Shown: positions 53,423-63,106, counted from the stretch's first letter. The stretch: DNA of 64,000 nucleotides from Parafannyhessea umbonata (GCF_900111255.1 NZ_FOGP01000004.1:1-64000), one strand, 5' to 3'. The notes: generated by a model from the letters alone, not told the origin. Numbers and translations are program-made.

Positions 53423-53914
53423 CTAACGGGCACTGGGGACGTCGGGCTTGGGGTGCTCGGGACCCACGAGAATGAACTGGTTTCCCTGCGAGAGGATGGG
53501 GTGCTTCTTGTCGACGACGACATCGTAGAGCGTCGCCATAGAGAAGTACGCGTCGAGCATGCGCTCGGCCTCGCACCAGACGGGATTGAAGTGGCACTCA
53601 GGCCTGAAGGGGCAGGGGCCTCCATCCTCGGCGCAGGTAGCGCACGTCGCAACGTAGATGGGCCCCTGGACGGCCTCGATGATCTCCTTGATGGTGGTCG
53701 TCTTGGGGTCGACGGCAAGCCTCATGCCGCCGTGGGAGCCGCGCGTGCTCTCGATGATGCCAGCACGAACCAAGTCATGTTGAATGGAGCGCGCAAAGGA
53801 GTACGGCACCTCGTTCTGCTCGGCGGCCGCGCGGACGGAGACAACCCCTCCGTCACTCCTGACGAGTTCCGCGAGCATGCGGAGCGAATAATCCGTCTTT
53901 CTTGAGATGTCCAC
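53423..53914 (-). CDS. Rrf2-family regulator with a Cys cluster
   Basis: A 163-residue regulator starting at GTG 53914 with AAAGGG upstream. The winged helix fills residues 1-70 (SRKTDYSLRMLAELV; EVPYSFARSIQHDLVRAGII; STRGSHGGMRLA). The C-terminal half has Cys at about 91, 94, 101, 107 and 114 (CATCAEDGGPC, PEC, VWC), fit for an Fe-S cluster as in IscR and NsrR. Its target is unknown; the metY palindrome and the MutY gene 29 bases downstream are candidates. Confidence 0.85.
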   Translation of the reverse strand: MDISRKTDYSLRMLAELVRSDGGVVSVRAAAEQNEVPYSFARSIQHDLVRAGIIESTRGSHGGMRLAVDPKTTTIKEIIEAVQGPIYVATCATCAEDGGPCPFRPECHFNPVWCEAERMLDAYFSMATLYDVVVDKKHPILSQGNQFILVGPEHPKPDVPSAR

Positions 53915-53994
53915 GCGACCACCCTTTCTATCCCAAGGCAAATGGCTTGCCGTAATCTCTCGCTTTCAAACTTGCCAAGGCGCCCTGACGCGCC

Positions 53995-54693
53995 TTACTT
54001 CCAATTAAGAATCGCCCAGTCCCTTCGCCGGGCAGTGCGCCTAAGAGTGCGGCCAGGCGTAACCGCAAAGGGCTGGACGGCAGCCCCCAGGAGGTCCCTG
54101 TCGCTGTAGTGGTCGCCGTAGGCGTAGGCGACGGTCCAGGCGCCAGCGCCAATGTGCTCGTCAGCCCACCGGACGACGGCGCTCTTCTTCTCGGGTCCGG
54201 CGACGACCTCGCCCTCGACCTCTCCGGTGTAGTTGCCCTGGGCGTCGCGCTCCATATCGGTTGCGATGAACCCATCGAATCCAAGGTCATGGGCGCAACG
54301 TTCGGCAATCTCCTGGAAGGTAGCCGAGACCAGAAGGGTAATGCAGCCCTCGTCGTGGCGGCGGCGGACCTCATCCACGGCATGCGATCTGTAGCGCGGG
54401 GCCAAGACCTTCTCGTAGAAGTCTCCCATGAGCCGAGCAATCTCGTCGGCACCACGTTCGTTCAGGGCCGCGAAGATAATCTCTCGAGACTCGGCCTGAC
54501 GCTTGGGCAAATGCAGGGCGTAGCGAATGCCCCACCACGAGAGCCTAAAGGTTTTTGCGGGCGAGAAGTAGCCGCGCGAGAAGAGATACCTCGCGAGAAG
54601 AGACCCCGACTGGCCAGAAATGATAGTGCCGTCGAAATCAAATACGGCAAGACGTGCAGGGTGCTTGTCGCTATAGCTCTGACTGAAGCTCAA
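53995..54693 (-). CDS. HAD-IB-family phosphatase
   Basis: A 232-residue SerB-like enzyme. Motif I is FDFDGTIISG (Asp nucleophile near 19), motif II is LVSATFQEIAERCA, motif IV is the GDHYSDRDLL stretch, and the cap is the short helical type IB. The product could be a phosphoserine or other small phosphatase. The unit is monocistronic, with a GTGCGC...GCGCAC inverted repeat in its promoter region. Confidence 0.83.
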   Translation of the reverse strand: MSFSQSYSDKHPARLAVFDFDGTIISGQSGSLLARYLFSRGYFSPAKTFRLSWWGIRYALHLPKRQAESREIIFAALNERGADEIARLMGDFYEKVLAPRYRSHAVDEVRRRHDEGCITLLVSATFQEIAERCAHDLGFDGFIATDMERDAQGNYTGEVEGEVVAGPEKKSAVVRWADEHIGAGAWTVAYAYGDHYSDRDLLGAAVQPFAVTPGRTLRRTARRRDWAILNWK

Positions 54694-54737
54694 GCCGATT
54701 CACCTTCTGGACAGAACAATGTGCCAAGTGCTCTCGA

Positions 54738-54753
54738 GTGCGCAAATGCGCAC
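54738..54753. promoter_or_regulatory. Inverted repeat before the HAD-IB gene
   Basis: GTGCGCA-AA-TGCGCAC is a perfect 7+7 inverted repeat 45 bases before the start. It is GC-rich in an AT-rich setting and placed like an operator. Confidence 0.4.
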
Positions 54754-54840
54754 CTCATAAATTGTACCTCAGTGGTGACAATTATAGGACCCACGACGCT
54801 CGATTAATAAAGCCGTTAACAAGGCGGTGTCTCGAGACAT

Positions 54841-54868
54841 AAAAAAGGGCTTGGATTTCTCCAAGCCC
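54841..54868 (-). terminator. Terminator of tRNA-Asp
   Basis: GGGCTTGG pairs with CCAAGCCC around a 6-base loop, followed by six T on the minus strand, 13 bases after the tRNA. Confidence 0.85.
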
Positions 54869-54880
54869 TAGAACCATCAA

Positions 54881-54957
<77 letters not shown>

Positions 54958-55093
54958 GTGCATCAGTGCGGGAGTTAATATACACGGAATCGGTGCCTCT
55001 TGTCTAGCGATTTTTAAAAAGTACTCTCGTTCACAAGTTGACCACAACCATGCTCGCAACAAAGCCATTCGCCAAGACGCCAGCAGGAGTCCG

Positions 55094-55981
55094 CTAGACA
55101 AGCGCGACGTTGGTCGTCTTGCCTGACGAGTCGGTAACCACAAGGTTGGGATCAGAAAGCTTCACGGAGTCGATCGAGCCCTCTCCGGTTACGGGACTGT
55201 CGTCGGGACCCATAACCTGGGTAGGCAGGGCGCCCGCGCCAATGGTGTAGCTCAGGACGTCCCAGCTGCCGTCAAGGTTCTCGGGAATGATAAGGGCCCC
55301 GTTGTAGAGTACCAGCTGCACCGGCGTGCCGTCGAACTCGAAGTAAGACGTGCCGTCGTCCGAGCCCTCGGGGTAGCCCATAAGAGCGTACTTCCCGTTG
55401 GACTGCTTCTCGACCTTGTACGTGACTCCCCTGTAGGCGATCGACTGGCTCGCTTCAGTCTGCGTCTGCTCCACGACGCCACCGCCGTCAGGCTGCTTGA
55501 GCGAGCTCAGGACGCCCCCCATGACGAAGAGCGTGATTGCGACGACCACGATGGCCGCGATGGCGATACCCGCGAACAGACGCGTGTTGGTCTTCACCTT
55601 CGGCTCGCGACTGCTCACCCTGGGGCGGTTGCGCCCCTGAAGGCGGCTGTCGGCGATGCGCGATGGCCTCATGCCCACCACTCCGGAGGACGCGAGCCTC
55701 GACACGTTATCGCGGGTCTCGACCCTGGCGCCCATGCTGGGATCGATGCGCTTGAAGGAACCCGTCGCCGAGGGGTCAAGGACAGGCCTCGGAGCCTCCT
55801 GCTCGCCCATGCCGTCCGAGTCAAACAGAGCAGAGCTCGACCGAGGCTTGTAGGAAGGAGAAGAGGGCGAGAAGTGCGTGCCTCCCGCGCCGCGAGCGCC
55901 TACAGGACGGCGAGACGGACGTGCTCCGCCCGCCGCATGCCGCGCGTGACGCGGTGCGTCGTTGTTGCTGTACTGACCCAT
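55094..55981 (-). CDS. Single-pass membrane protein of unknown function
   Basis: A 295-residue protein with AGGAGG before the start. Residues 1-130 are polar, rich in Arg, Ser, Pro and Gly, and probably disordered in the cytosol. One membrane helix follows (about 134-157, LFAGIAIAAIVVVAITLFVMG). An exported domain of about 135 residues has the YRGVTYKVEKQSNGKYALMG stretch and ends in beta-like sequence. I do not recognise the family. It sits 34 bases downstream of recR and is probably read with it. Confidence 0.8.
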   Translation of the reverse strand: MGQYSNNDAPRHARHAAGGARPSRRPVGARGAGGTHFSPSSPSYKPRSSSALFDSDGMGEQEAPRPVLDPSATGSFKRIDPSMGARVETRDNVSRLASSGVVGMRPSRIADSRLQGRNRPRVSSREPKVKTNTRLFAGIAIAAIVVVAITLFVMGGVLSSLKQPDGGGVVEQTQTEASQSIAYRGVTYKVEKQSNGKYALMGYPEGSDDGTSYFEFDGTPVQLVLYNGALIIPENLDGSWDVLSYTIGAGALPTQVMGPDDSPVTGEGSIDSVKLSDPNLVVTDSSGKTTNVALV

Positions 55982-56015
55982 GTCAGACCTCCTGTCTGGC
56001 GTTGGTGCGTTTATG

Positions 56016-56621
56016 CTACAGGGTCCTGCGGGCCTCGATCGCGCGACCGAGCGTTACCTCGTCAGCATACTCCAGGTCCCCTCCCACGGGCAGGCCGCTC
56101 GCCAGGCGCGAGACGTCGATGCCCAGGGGTCGGATGACCCTGGAAAGATACGTTGCCGTCGTCTCTCCCTCGACGTCAGGATTCGTGGCCAGAATGACCT
56201 CGCTGACATCGTTGTCGGCAAGACGGGACAACAGTTCCTTCACGTGAAGCTGCTCGGGACCGATCTTGTCCATGGGAGAGATGACGCCCCCGAGCACGTG
56301 GTAGAGGCCGTGGTACGAACCCGTGCGCTCGATGGCGCTCACGTCACGCGGCTCGGACACGACGCAGATGACGCTGCGGTCGCGTGACACGTCGTCGCAC
56401 ACGTCGCAGTGCTCGCGCGTGGCATAGTTGAAGCAGATGGGACAGAAGTGCACCTGCTGCTTGACCTCAATGATCGCGTTTGAGAGACGACGTGCGGTCT
56501 CGATGTCCGCCTCGAGGAGGAAGTATGCAATTCTCTGCGCGGACTTCGGGCCGATGCCCGGAAGGCGTCCCAGCTCATCGAGCAGGCGCTGCAGCGCGCG
56601 GTCGTCCCTATAGTCGCTCAC
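56016..56621 (-). CDS. recR: Recombination mediator RecR
   Basis: A 201-residue RecFOR-pathway protein that forms a DNA clamp and helps load RecA. It has the HhH near the N-terminus ([17 protein letters not shown]), a Cys4 zinc finger ([16 protein letters not shown], about residues 57-72) and the Toprim domain beginning [15 protein letters not shown]. Its start overlaps the end of ybaB by one base gap, in the conserved dnaX-ybaB-recR order. Confidence 0.95.
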   Translation of the reverse strand: MSDYRDDRALQRLLDELGRLPGIGPKSAQRIAYFLLEADIETARRLSNAIIEVKQQVHFCPICFNYATREHCDVCDDVSRDRSVICVVSEPRDVSAIERTGSYHGLYHVLGGVISPMDKIGPEQLHVKELLSRLADNDVSEVILATNPDVEGETTATYLSRVIRPLGIDVSRLASGLPVGGDLEYADEVTLGRAIEARRTL

Positions 56622-56622
56622 C

Positions 56623-56931
56623 CTAGAACAGCCCCGGGATGTTCATGCCGCCGGTAATGGCGCCAAGCTGCTGATTCGCGGCATTCTGGGCGCTGGCGAG
56701 GCAGTCATTGACCGCGGCGAGGATGGTGTCCTGCAGGATGTCGACATCCTCGGGGTCAAGCGCCTCGGGGTCGATGGTGATGGACGTGATGCTCATGTCG
56801 GCGGTGCCGGTGACCTTCACCATGCCACCGCCCGCAGAGGCAGAGACCTCGATGTCTCCCAGCTTGTCCTGTGCATCGGCAAGCTGCTTCTGCATCTTCT
56901 GGGCCTGCTTCATCATCTGCTGCATGTTCAT
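56623..56931 (-). CDS. YbaB/EbfC nucleoid-associated protein
   Basis: A 102-residue DNA-binding protein. From ATG 56931 (AGGAG upstream) it starts [20 protein letters not shown], a helix rich in Met and Gln, and has the beta-sheet core [13 protein letters not shown] and [14 protein letters not shown]. It lies between dnaX and recR as in most bacteria. Confidence 0.95.
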   Translation of the reverse strand: MNMQQMMKQAQKMQKQLADAQDKLGDIEVSASAGGGMVKVTGTADMSITSITIDPEALDPEDVDILQDTILAAVNDCLASAQNAANQQLGAITGGMNIPGLF

Positions 56932-57074
56932 GTGCGCTACTCCTATCGGGAGAATCTTATATTCGAGAAGGGCACGGGCGCGCGCTCGTGACACAACCTA
57001 GGAATGATACGGCTCTCTTACCGCACGGACGTCGGCGCAAGGCTTGAGCGCGGCGAAATCATAGGCCTTAAAAC

Positions 57075-59186
57075 CTACTTCTTCTCGACGCTCACGGTGA
57101 CCCCGTCGCCAAAGACATCGGTGAGCATTGCCATGATGTCCTTCGCCTCGGGAGGGACCTCGGCGGGCGCCGCCGGAGCCGCAGGCGCAGCCGGCGCAGC
57201 CGTCACGGGCGACGGCTTGGGGGCCGCGGGTATGGCCGGCTTGGACGATGGCGCAGGAGCCGGCTTCCGCGCGGGTGTCGGTTCCGACTCCGGCGCGGGT
57301 GCCGGCGCGGCAATGTCGGGAACGCCATTCACCTGTGCGTCCTCGTCGTAGGACATGGCTGCGGCGTCATCATAGGGAACGGGCTCGTAAGCCGGCACGT
57401 CGTCCCAGGGCATTGGCTGCGAAGGCGCGGCTGATACGGGCGCCGGGGCGGGCGCAGGAGCCGGTGCCGGCACGGGCCTAGGTGCCGGAGCCGGCGCGGC
57501 GGCGCGCTGGTTGCGGGCGATGTTCGCCCCCTGCAGGCTCGCCTCGGCGTAAACGATGGACCTGCGGCCGAAGATCGACTCGACCACGGGATCGACGATG
57601 GAGCGCACGTCGGAGCGGTCGAGCATCTTGACTGCGAAGCCCGAGCCCTTGGGAAGGTTGACCAGAAGGCGGTTTCCGTCATCGGAGAGGATGCTGGAGG
57701 TGAGCAGAAGCGACCCGCGCGAGGGGTTGGTCCTCACCAACGCGTCAACGGCCTGCTTCCACTTGCGCTGGAGCTCACCGGCGTCGGTGACGGCAGGGGT
57801 CACGGGCGCGGACGGCGCCGGGGCGGGCGACGGAGCCTGCTTGGCGGGTGCCGGCGCGGACTTGGGCGCAGGAACGGCCTGGGACACCCTCTGCGGCGCC
57901 GGAGCGACTTGCTGGACCGGAGGCTGCGACGCAGGTGCAGGAGAGGGCGCGGGGGCGGAAGCCGGTTTCGATGCAGGTGCGGGCGCGGCGACAGGCGCAG
58001 CCGAGTTCGCGGGCTGGACCACCGCATTTGCAGAGAGCTGCGCGACCTGGCGCTCAAGCTGGCTCACGCGGTCGGCAAGGGAGTCGAGCGTCATGTCGCT
58101 CTTGGGGCGAGCGAGGCGCGTCAGGGCAATCTCGAGCACCAGGCGCTGGTTGGTCGCGGTGCGCATCTCGTTGCCGGCATCGTTGATGACGGCAAGCGCG
58201 CGAGAAATGCGATCGACCGAGCCGAAGGCAAGGGCCTCGTCCTTAAGGTTCTGCAGCTCGTCCTCGGTCGCGTCCACGACTCCGGGCTTCGCGCCCACGG
58301 CGGACACGACGTACACGTCGCGCAGATGCCCCGCGAGCTCACGCGAGAACTGCAGGAGGTCGCGGCCAGACGTCACCAGTCCCGAGACGGCGTCAAACAG
58401 GGTGGGCACGTTCCTCTCGGCAATTGCGCAGGCGACACTCACCAGCATAGACCCCGAGACCTCACCCAGGAGGTCCTGCGCGGAGTCAATCGAGATGTTT
58501 CCGTCGCCAAATACCGAGAGCTTCTCGAGCGTGGAGAGCGCGTCGCGCATGCCACCACGGGCGTGGCGGACGATCAGGCTCAGGGCGCTCTTGTCAAAGG
58601 CAAAGCCCTCCTGCGCGCAGATGTCCTCAAGGTGGGCCTCGATGTCCTCGGAGCCAATCGCCCTGAAGTCGAAGCGCTGCACACGCGAGAGGATGGTGTC
58701 GGGGATCTTCTGGGGGTCGGTGGTGCACAGCACGAACACTACGTGCGACGGCGGCTCCTCAAGCGTCTTGAGCAGCGCGTTGAAGGCCGCCGTGGTGAGC
58801 ATGTGGACCTCGTCGATGATATAAATCTTATAGTTCGCACGAACCGGGGCGTAACCGACGCTGTTGATGATCTCCTCGCGCACGTTGTCCACGCCCGTGC
58901 GCGAGGCCGCGTCGAGCTCGTAGACGTCGGGATGCTCGCCGCGCGCGATGAGCTGGCACTGCTCGCAGGTGCCGTCAGGCAGGTTGCCCGGCCCCTTCTC
59001 GCACATGAGCGCCTTGGCCAGAAGGCGCGCCATGGTGGTCTTGCCCGTTCCGCGCGGTCCGCAGAAGAGGTAGGCGTGGCTGGTCTTGCCCTCAAGAACG
59101 GCGTGCTCGAGCGTCGAGACGACGTGCTGCTGGCCGACGACGTCGGCAAAGGTCTGCGGGCGGTACTTTCTGTAGAGCGATTCCAT
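57075..59186 (-). CDS. dnaX: DNA polymerase III subunit gamma/tau
   Basis: A 703-residue clamp-loader ATPase. It starts at 59186 after GGAGG (ESLYRKYRPQTFADVVG). Walker A is GPRGTGKTT near residue 45, a zinc module has Cys in MCEKGPGNLPDGTCEQC, Walker B is DEVHML, and the SRC-like motif is LSRVQRFDF. Residues about 400-620 are an Ala/Pro-rich linker, and the C-terminus ends AKDIMAMLTDVFGDGVTVS. No slippery site for a programmed frameshift was seen, so the short gamma form may not be made. Confidence 0.95.
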   Translation of the reverse strand: MESLYRKYRPQTFADVVGQQHVVSTLEHAVLEGKTSHAYLFCGPRGTGKTTMARLLAKALMCEKGPGNLPDGTCEQCQLIARGEHPDVYELDAASRTGVDNVREEIINSVGYAPVRANYKIYIIDEVHMLTTAAFNALLKTLEEPPSHVVFVLCTTDPQKIPDTILSRVQRFDFRAIGSEDIEAHLEDICAQEGFAFDKSALSLIVRHARGGMRDALSTLEKLSVFGDGNISIDSAQDLLGEVSGSMLVSVACAIAERNVPTLFDAVSGLVTSGRDLLQFSRELAGHLRDVYVVSAVGAKPGVVDATEDELQNLKDEALAFGSVDRISRALAVINDAGNEMRTATNQRLVLEIALTRLARPKSDMTLDSLADRVSQLERQVAQLSANAVVQPANSAAPVAAPAPASKPASAPAPSPAPASQPPVQQVAPAPQRVSQAVPAPKSAPAPAKQAPSPAPAPSAPVTPAVTDAGELQRKWKQAVDALVRTNPSRGSLLLTSSILSDDGNRLLVNLPKGSGFAVKMLDRSDVRSIVDPVVESIFGRRSIVYAEASLQGANIARNQRAAAPAPAPRPVPAPAPAPAPAPVSAAPSQPMPWDDVPAYEPVPYDDAAAMSYDEDAQVNGVPDIAAPAPAPESEPTPARKPAPAPSSKPAIPAAPKPSPVTAAPAAPAAPAAPAEVPPEAKDIMAMLTDVFGDGVTVSVEKK

Positions 59187-59312
59187 GGCGCCTCCGATAG
59201 GTCCCCGCAAGGGACGGTGTTTGCTAGGTTCCAAGTATACCCGCGGGCACGGCAGGGACAGCTGCAGGCAGGGCAGGCGCTTCTCGGCGAGAAGGGCCTG
59301 ACGCCTTGGCCG

Positions 59313-59972
59313 TTACGCCTCCTGGTCCGGATTCCCCTTGGCGAACTTCGCCTTGAGGGCCCCGGCGAGCGCCGGAATGACCGACACCAGGATGATGCCC
59401 ACGATCACGAGCTCGAAATGAGCCTGAACCGCAGGGATGCCGCCGAAGAAGAAGCCCAGGAGCGTGAAGAGGGTCGACCAGGTGATGCCGCCCAGAACGT
59501 TGAAGGCGACGAAGTTGCGCCAGTGCATGCCACCCATGCCCGCGAGGAAGGGGACGAAGGTGCGGATGAAGGGAAAGAACCTGCCCAGGAAGATGGCCAG
59601 GTGACCCCACTTGTCCAGAAACGCCTCGGTCTTCTGGACGCGCTCGGGAGTCATGGCCTTGACCCTGCCGGACTCGATGATCTTCCTGCCAAAGAAGTGG
59701 CCGATCATGAAGTTGCACTGGTCGCCCAAGATGGCTGCGCACCAGGCAACCCCCAGCAGCATGAAGATGTTGAAGCCGCCACCCTGGGCGAAGAAGCCCG
59801 AGGCGAAGAGCAGGGAGTCTCCCGGTAGGAACGGGAAGAAGACGACGCCCGTCTCGACGAAGATGATGACGAAGATGAAGCCGTATGCGGCAATGGGACC
59901 GGCTGCGATCATGCTGGCGATGGCCGCGCGGGGGTCCTTAAGAAGCTCGGCAATAAACTGTACGAATCCCAT
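59313..59972 (-). CDS. DedA-family membrane protein
   Basis: A 219-residue SNARE-associated/VTT-domain protein. From ATG 59972 (GAGG upstream) it has membrane segments near 28-55, 62-80, 150-170 and 180-205, with the conserved VFFPFLPGDSLLFASG and GRFFPFIRTFVPFLAG motifs. DedA proteins flip lipid carriers such as undecaprenyl phosphate or phosphatidylethanolamine in related families. It is monocistronic; no signal peptide. Confidence 0.9.
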   Translation of the reverse strand: MGFVQFIAELLKDPRAAIASMIAAGPIAAYGFIFVIIFVETGVVFFPFLPGDSLLFASGFFAQGGGFNIFMLLGVAWCAAILGDQCNFMIGHFFGRKIIESGRVKAMTPERVQKTEAFLDKWGHLAIFLGRFFPFIRTFVPFLAGMGGMHWRNFVAFNVLGGITWSTLFTLLGFFFGGIPAVQAHFELVIVGIILVSVIPALAGALKAKFAKGNPDQEA

Positions 59973-60088
59973 GGATAACCTCGTGAATCGCGGGGGTGCC
60001 TCGGCCTCGCGAAGACTGGGTGGGCCACCCCCAAGCTTACAAAAACGCCCCTCGGCCGCGGGTCTCGCAGTCTGGGGGCGCATACAAA

Positions 60089-60193
60089 GTGAGCTCGATG
60101 GGAACGGGCGCCCGTCAGAGGCTCCTTATGGCTGCTGCCTCCCGGCCCTGACCAGGTTCGGAACATGACGTCGCCCGAACCCATCGAGCTCAC
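60089..60193 (-). ncRNA. ffs: Signal recognition particle RNA (4.5S type)
   Basis: On the minus strand the ends pair (GTGAGCTCGATGGG with CCCATCGAGCTCAC) to form a long hairpin, and the tip carries the SRP core GGTCAGGGCCGG then GGAGGCAGCAGCC. That is the Ffh-binding helix of small bacterial SRP RNA. Length about 105. A TATAGT -10 box lies upstream. Confidence 0.93.
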
Positions 60194-60205
60194 TCACAAC
60201 AGTAG

Positions 60206-60211
60206 ACTATA
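60206..60211 (-). promoter_or_regulatory. -10 box of the SRP RNA promoter
   Basis: TATAGT (minus strand) ends 12 bases before the 5' end of the SRP RNA. The -35 region is weak. Confidence 0.5.
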
Positions 60212-60404
60212 CCAGAGAACCCACAGGTAGGTGGTGAACCACAATAAAGTCACCCCGAGGCGCAAGGGGTGTCATGGCGGAAGTTCGCTCCGTCACCCGA
60301 GACTCTGTTCCGCAGGACAAATCGGCATCGCCAAGCGCATCCGTTCCACGGCCTTTTGCGCTACGCTAGCGTGAAAATGAACATGCAACCGACGGAGGCG
60401 TCCG

Positions 60405-62294
60405 ATGCTCAACAAGTTCTGCAAGAAGCCGCTCTGGGAATGCAACGAAGACCTCGTCCGCGTCGCCCGAGGTGATGAGTTCGCAGACCTCGTGATCAGG
60501 CACGCCGATGTCGTCAGCGTGGCAACGCAAGAGATTCTGCCCGACAGCGACATCGCCATCAAGGATGGTCGCATCGCCTACCTCGGCATGGACAGCCACA
60601 CCGCCGAGCACTGCATCGGACCCGACACGCGAGTCATAGACGCCACGGGCCTCGTGGCCACGCCCGGTCTCATGGACAGCCACATCCACGTCGAGAGCTC
60701 GATGACCAGCGTGTCAGAATACGCCCGCGCCGTAGTCCCCCATGGCACGACGGCCATCCTCACCGACCCCCACGAGGTCGGCAACGTCCGCGGCCTCGAG
60801 GGTGTCAAGAGCATGTTCGAAGATGCCAAGAACGCGCCGCTCAAGTCCATGATGACGCCACCCTCCTGCGTCCCCGCGGTGCTTGGCGTCGAGGACACCG
60901 GCGCCAGTATCACCGACAAGGACATCGCCGAGACCATGACCTGGGACAACGTCGTCGCACTGGGTGAGATGATGAACTTCCCCGGCATTCTTTCTGGCGA
61001 GAAGAACGCGCTCGGCGAGGTCCGGGCAACGCTTCGCACTGATCGCGTCGTCACCGGGCACTTCCCCTCGCCCGACGTCGACCGCGACCTCAACGCCTAC
61101 ATTGCCTCCGGTGTCAGCTCCGACCACGAATGCGGCAGCTGGGAGTCGGTTCTCGCCAAGCTGCGCCTAGGCCAGTACGTCCAGCTTCGCTACGGGTCGG
61201 CCTGGCTCAACCTTCCCGGCTACCTTCCCCAGCTTATCGAGAGCGGCGTATGCACCGCCCACTGTCTGCTGTGCACCGACGACTGCCACCCCAACACGCT
61301 CGTGAGTGACGGTCACATGGACCGCGTGCTGCGCGAGGCGGTGCGCCTGGGGCTCGACCCCATCGTGGGCATCCAAATGTGCACGGTTAACGCAGCACAC
61401 TACCTCGGCCTGACGGACATGGGCGTCATTGCGCCCGGCAAGTGCGCTGACATCGTCCTCTTTAAGGACCTCAGCGACTTCGATGCCAAGATGGTCTTCA
61501 TCGACGGCGAACTTGTCGCACAGGACGGCGTCGCAAAGTTCCCCCGCGCCGACCACCAGTGGCCCGACTGGATGACACACACGATGAGCCTGGGCTTCGA
61601 GGTGACGCCGCAGACCTTCGAAATCCCCGCGCTGCGAACCAGCAAGCTCGGCGTCGCCGTTCCCAACGGAGCGACTGTCGCCGAGGGCCTCGGCGACGAT
61701 GCATGCGCGCCCGTGCCCGATGGCACCGTGACGGTGCGTGCCATCGGCATCACGCCCGGAGACACGATCACGCGCGACGAGTTCGTCGAGGTTCCCGTCA
61801 AGAACGGCCTGCTGGTAGCAGACCATGGTCATGACGTACTCAAGGCCTGCGTGTTCGATCGTCACCACGGCGCCGATGGCGTCCACAGCTTCGGATTCGT
61901 CACGGGTTTCGGCATCCACGGCGCACTCGCTCAGACCGTCAGCCACGATGCTCACAACCTCCTCGTCATGGGCGACAACGACGAGGACATGGCACTTGCG
62001 GCGCAGACGCTTGTCGAGTGCGGGGGAGGCGAGACAGCGGTCGTAGACGGCAAGATTCTCGCACTTGTCGAACTCCCCGTCTGCGGCCTGATGAGCGCGG
62101 GCAGCGTCGATGACGTGGCCGCGCAGGTAGCCAAGGCCGAGGAGGCGTGGAAACAGATGGGCTGCACCATGCCCTCCCCCTTCATGACCATGGGCGTCAT
62201 GTCGCTCGCCTGCGTCCCCGTGCTGCGTCTCACCAACCGCGGGTACGTCAACTGCGTCACCTTCCAGATGGAGCCCCTGATGGAAGAGAAGTAG
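60405..62294 (+). CDS. ade: Adenine deaminase
   Basis: A 629-residue amidohydrolase that turns adenine into hypoxanthine and ammonia. The metal-binding motif is GLMDSHIHVESSM (near 88-100). Other landmarks are TDPHEVGNVRG, the LLCTDDCHPNTLVSDGH block, and the GKCADIVLFKDL segment. GGAGG precedes the start. No purine riboswitch was visible in the leader (60212-60404). Confidence 0.93.
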   Translation: MLNKFCKKPLWECNEDLVRVARGDEFADLVIRHADVVSVATQEILPDSDIAIKDGRIAYLGMDSHTAEHCIGPDTRVIDATGLVATPGLMDSHIHVESSMTSVSEYARAVVPHGTTAILTDPHEVGNVRGLEGVKSMFEDAKNAPLKSMMTPPSCVPAVLGVEDTGASITDKDIAETMTWDNVVALGEMMNFPGILSGEKNALGEVRATLRTDRVVTGHFPSPDVDRDLNAYIASGVSSDHECGSWESVLAKLRLGQYVQLRYGSAWLNLPGYLPQLIESGVCTAHCLLCTDDCHPNTLVSDGHMDRVLREAVRLGLDPIVGIQMCTVNAAHYLGLTDMGVIAPGKCADIVLFKDLSDFDAKMVFIDGELVAQDGVAKFPRADHQWPDWMTHTMSLGFEVTPQTFEIPALRTSKLGVAVPNGATVAEGLGDDACAPVPDGTVTVRAIGITPGDTITRDEFVEVPVKNGLLVADHGHDVLKACVFDRHHGADGVHSFGFVTGFGIHGALAQTVSHDAHNLLVMGDNDEDMALAAQTLVECGGGETAVVDGKILALVELPVCGLMSAGSVDDVAAQVAKAEEAWKQMGCTMPSPFMTMGVMSLACVPVLRLTNRGYVNCVTFQMEPLMEEK

Positions 62295-62341
62295 CCCAGT
62301 ACCGCCCGAATCGCAAGCACTTCAACCATTAGGGGAGCAGG

Positions 62342-62953
62342 ATGTCCAAGAAAACGAAGGGTTCTCGCAGGGCCGGCGCAAGGAAGAGAAGTCAGCCGTC
62401 GGACGAGGCCGCGGAGCAGAACGAGACGCACGCAAAGCGCGATGCCGAGAGGTACGGAGACGTGCTCTTCTCGGCGACGTACGACATCACCGAGAAGCTT
62501 GCCAAGCAGGCAGCCGTCCTCTACGGGGCGCCCCGCCTTTCCGACGCCGCGATCGTCATGCTCGTCGTCGGCCTGGTTGGCCTCGTGGTCACGCTCGCGA
62601 CGCCCTATCACGACGTGTTTGTCATGCTCGTCTCGCTGATCTTCGCAGTTACTGGGTCCACGGCCACGCGCAACTGGCCGAACATCCAGGCCTGGGCTCT
62701 CATGGGGACCAACATCGGCGAGTCTCAGACCGACGTGCACCGCCATGTCGTGGTCACTTCCGATGAGGTGGTAGTTGAGGGACCGGGTGCTGAGGTCGCC
62801 CGGTACCCCCTCTTGCAGCTCAAGCGGGCGCGGCACGACGAGAACGGCTGCCTTGCAAGCTTCGGCAGGGGGCGCGTCGCTTATTTTCCCGCGCGCGTGA
62901 TGAGCGCCTCTAAGCTGCGCGAACTCGTTCAGATGTTTGAGGGGACATGCTAG
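62342..62953 (+). CDS. Membrane protein of unknown function
   Basis: A 203-residue protein with GGGGAGCAGG before the start. A basic N-terminus (KKTKGSRRAGARKR) is followed by two membrane helices (about 68-88 and 90-107) and a soluble C-terminal domain with HRHVVVTSDEVVVEGPGAEV. It resembles small PH-domain-like membrane proteins, but I cannot name the family. It is 47 bases behind ade on the same strand. Confidence 0.75.
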   Translation: MSKKTKGSRRAGARKRSQPSDEAAEQNETHAKRDAERYGDVLFSATYDITEKLAKQAAVLYGAPRLSDAAIVMLVVGLVGLVVTLATPYHDVFVMLVSLIFAVTGSTATRNWPNIQAWALMGTNIGESQTDVHRHVVVTSDEVVVEGPGAEVARYPLLQLKRARHDENGCLASFGRGRVAYFPARVMSASKLRELVQMFEGTC

Positions 62954-62994
62954 CCGCCGGCCATTCCGCAGCAAACGCACGCCATATAACAGAA

Positions 62995-63022
62995 AAGGTC
63001 AGCGCCCTCAGGCGCTGACCTT
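62995..63022 (-). terminator. Terminator of tRNA-Arg, possibly shared
   Basis: AAGGTCAGCGCC pairs perfectly with GGCGCTGACCTT around CTCA. On the minus strand it follows tRNA-Arg; TTCTG lies beyond. It can also end the plus-strand gene at 62342. Confidence 0.75.
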
Positions 63023-63030
63023 GAACTTTC

Positions 63031-63106
63031 TGGTGACCCCGATTGGATTCGAACCAACGACACCAGGTTTAGGAAACCTGTGCTCTATCCCCTGAGCTAC
63101 GGGGCC
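63031..63106 (-). tRNA. tRNA-Arg (anticodon CCT)
   Basis: Minus-strand cloverleaf: acceptor GGCCCCG pairs with CGGGGTC (one G-T pair), the anticodon loop TTCCTAA inside CAGGT/ACCTG gives CCT, the T arm is TTGG-TTCGAAT-CCAA, and CCA is encoded at 63031-63033. Confidence 0.93.

Noticed and set aside
57440-58060. Repetitive GC-rich stretch that looked like a tandem repeat or CRISPR
   Set aside because: The repeats are Ala/Pro codons in the DnaX linker; spacing is irregular and there are no unique spacers.
60212-60404. Purine riboswitch in the ade leader
   Set aside because: No aptamer-like three-stem arrangement with the conserved loop sequences could be found; only a short GACG/CGTC stem around the ribosome site.
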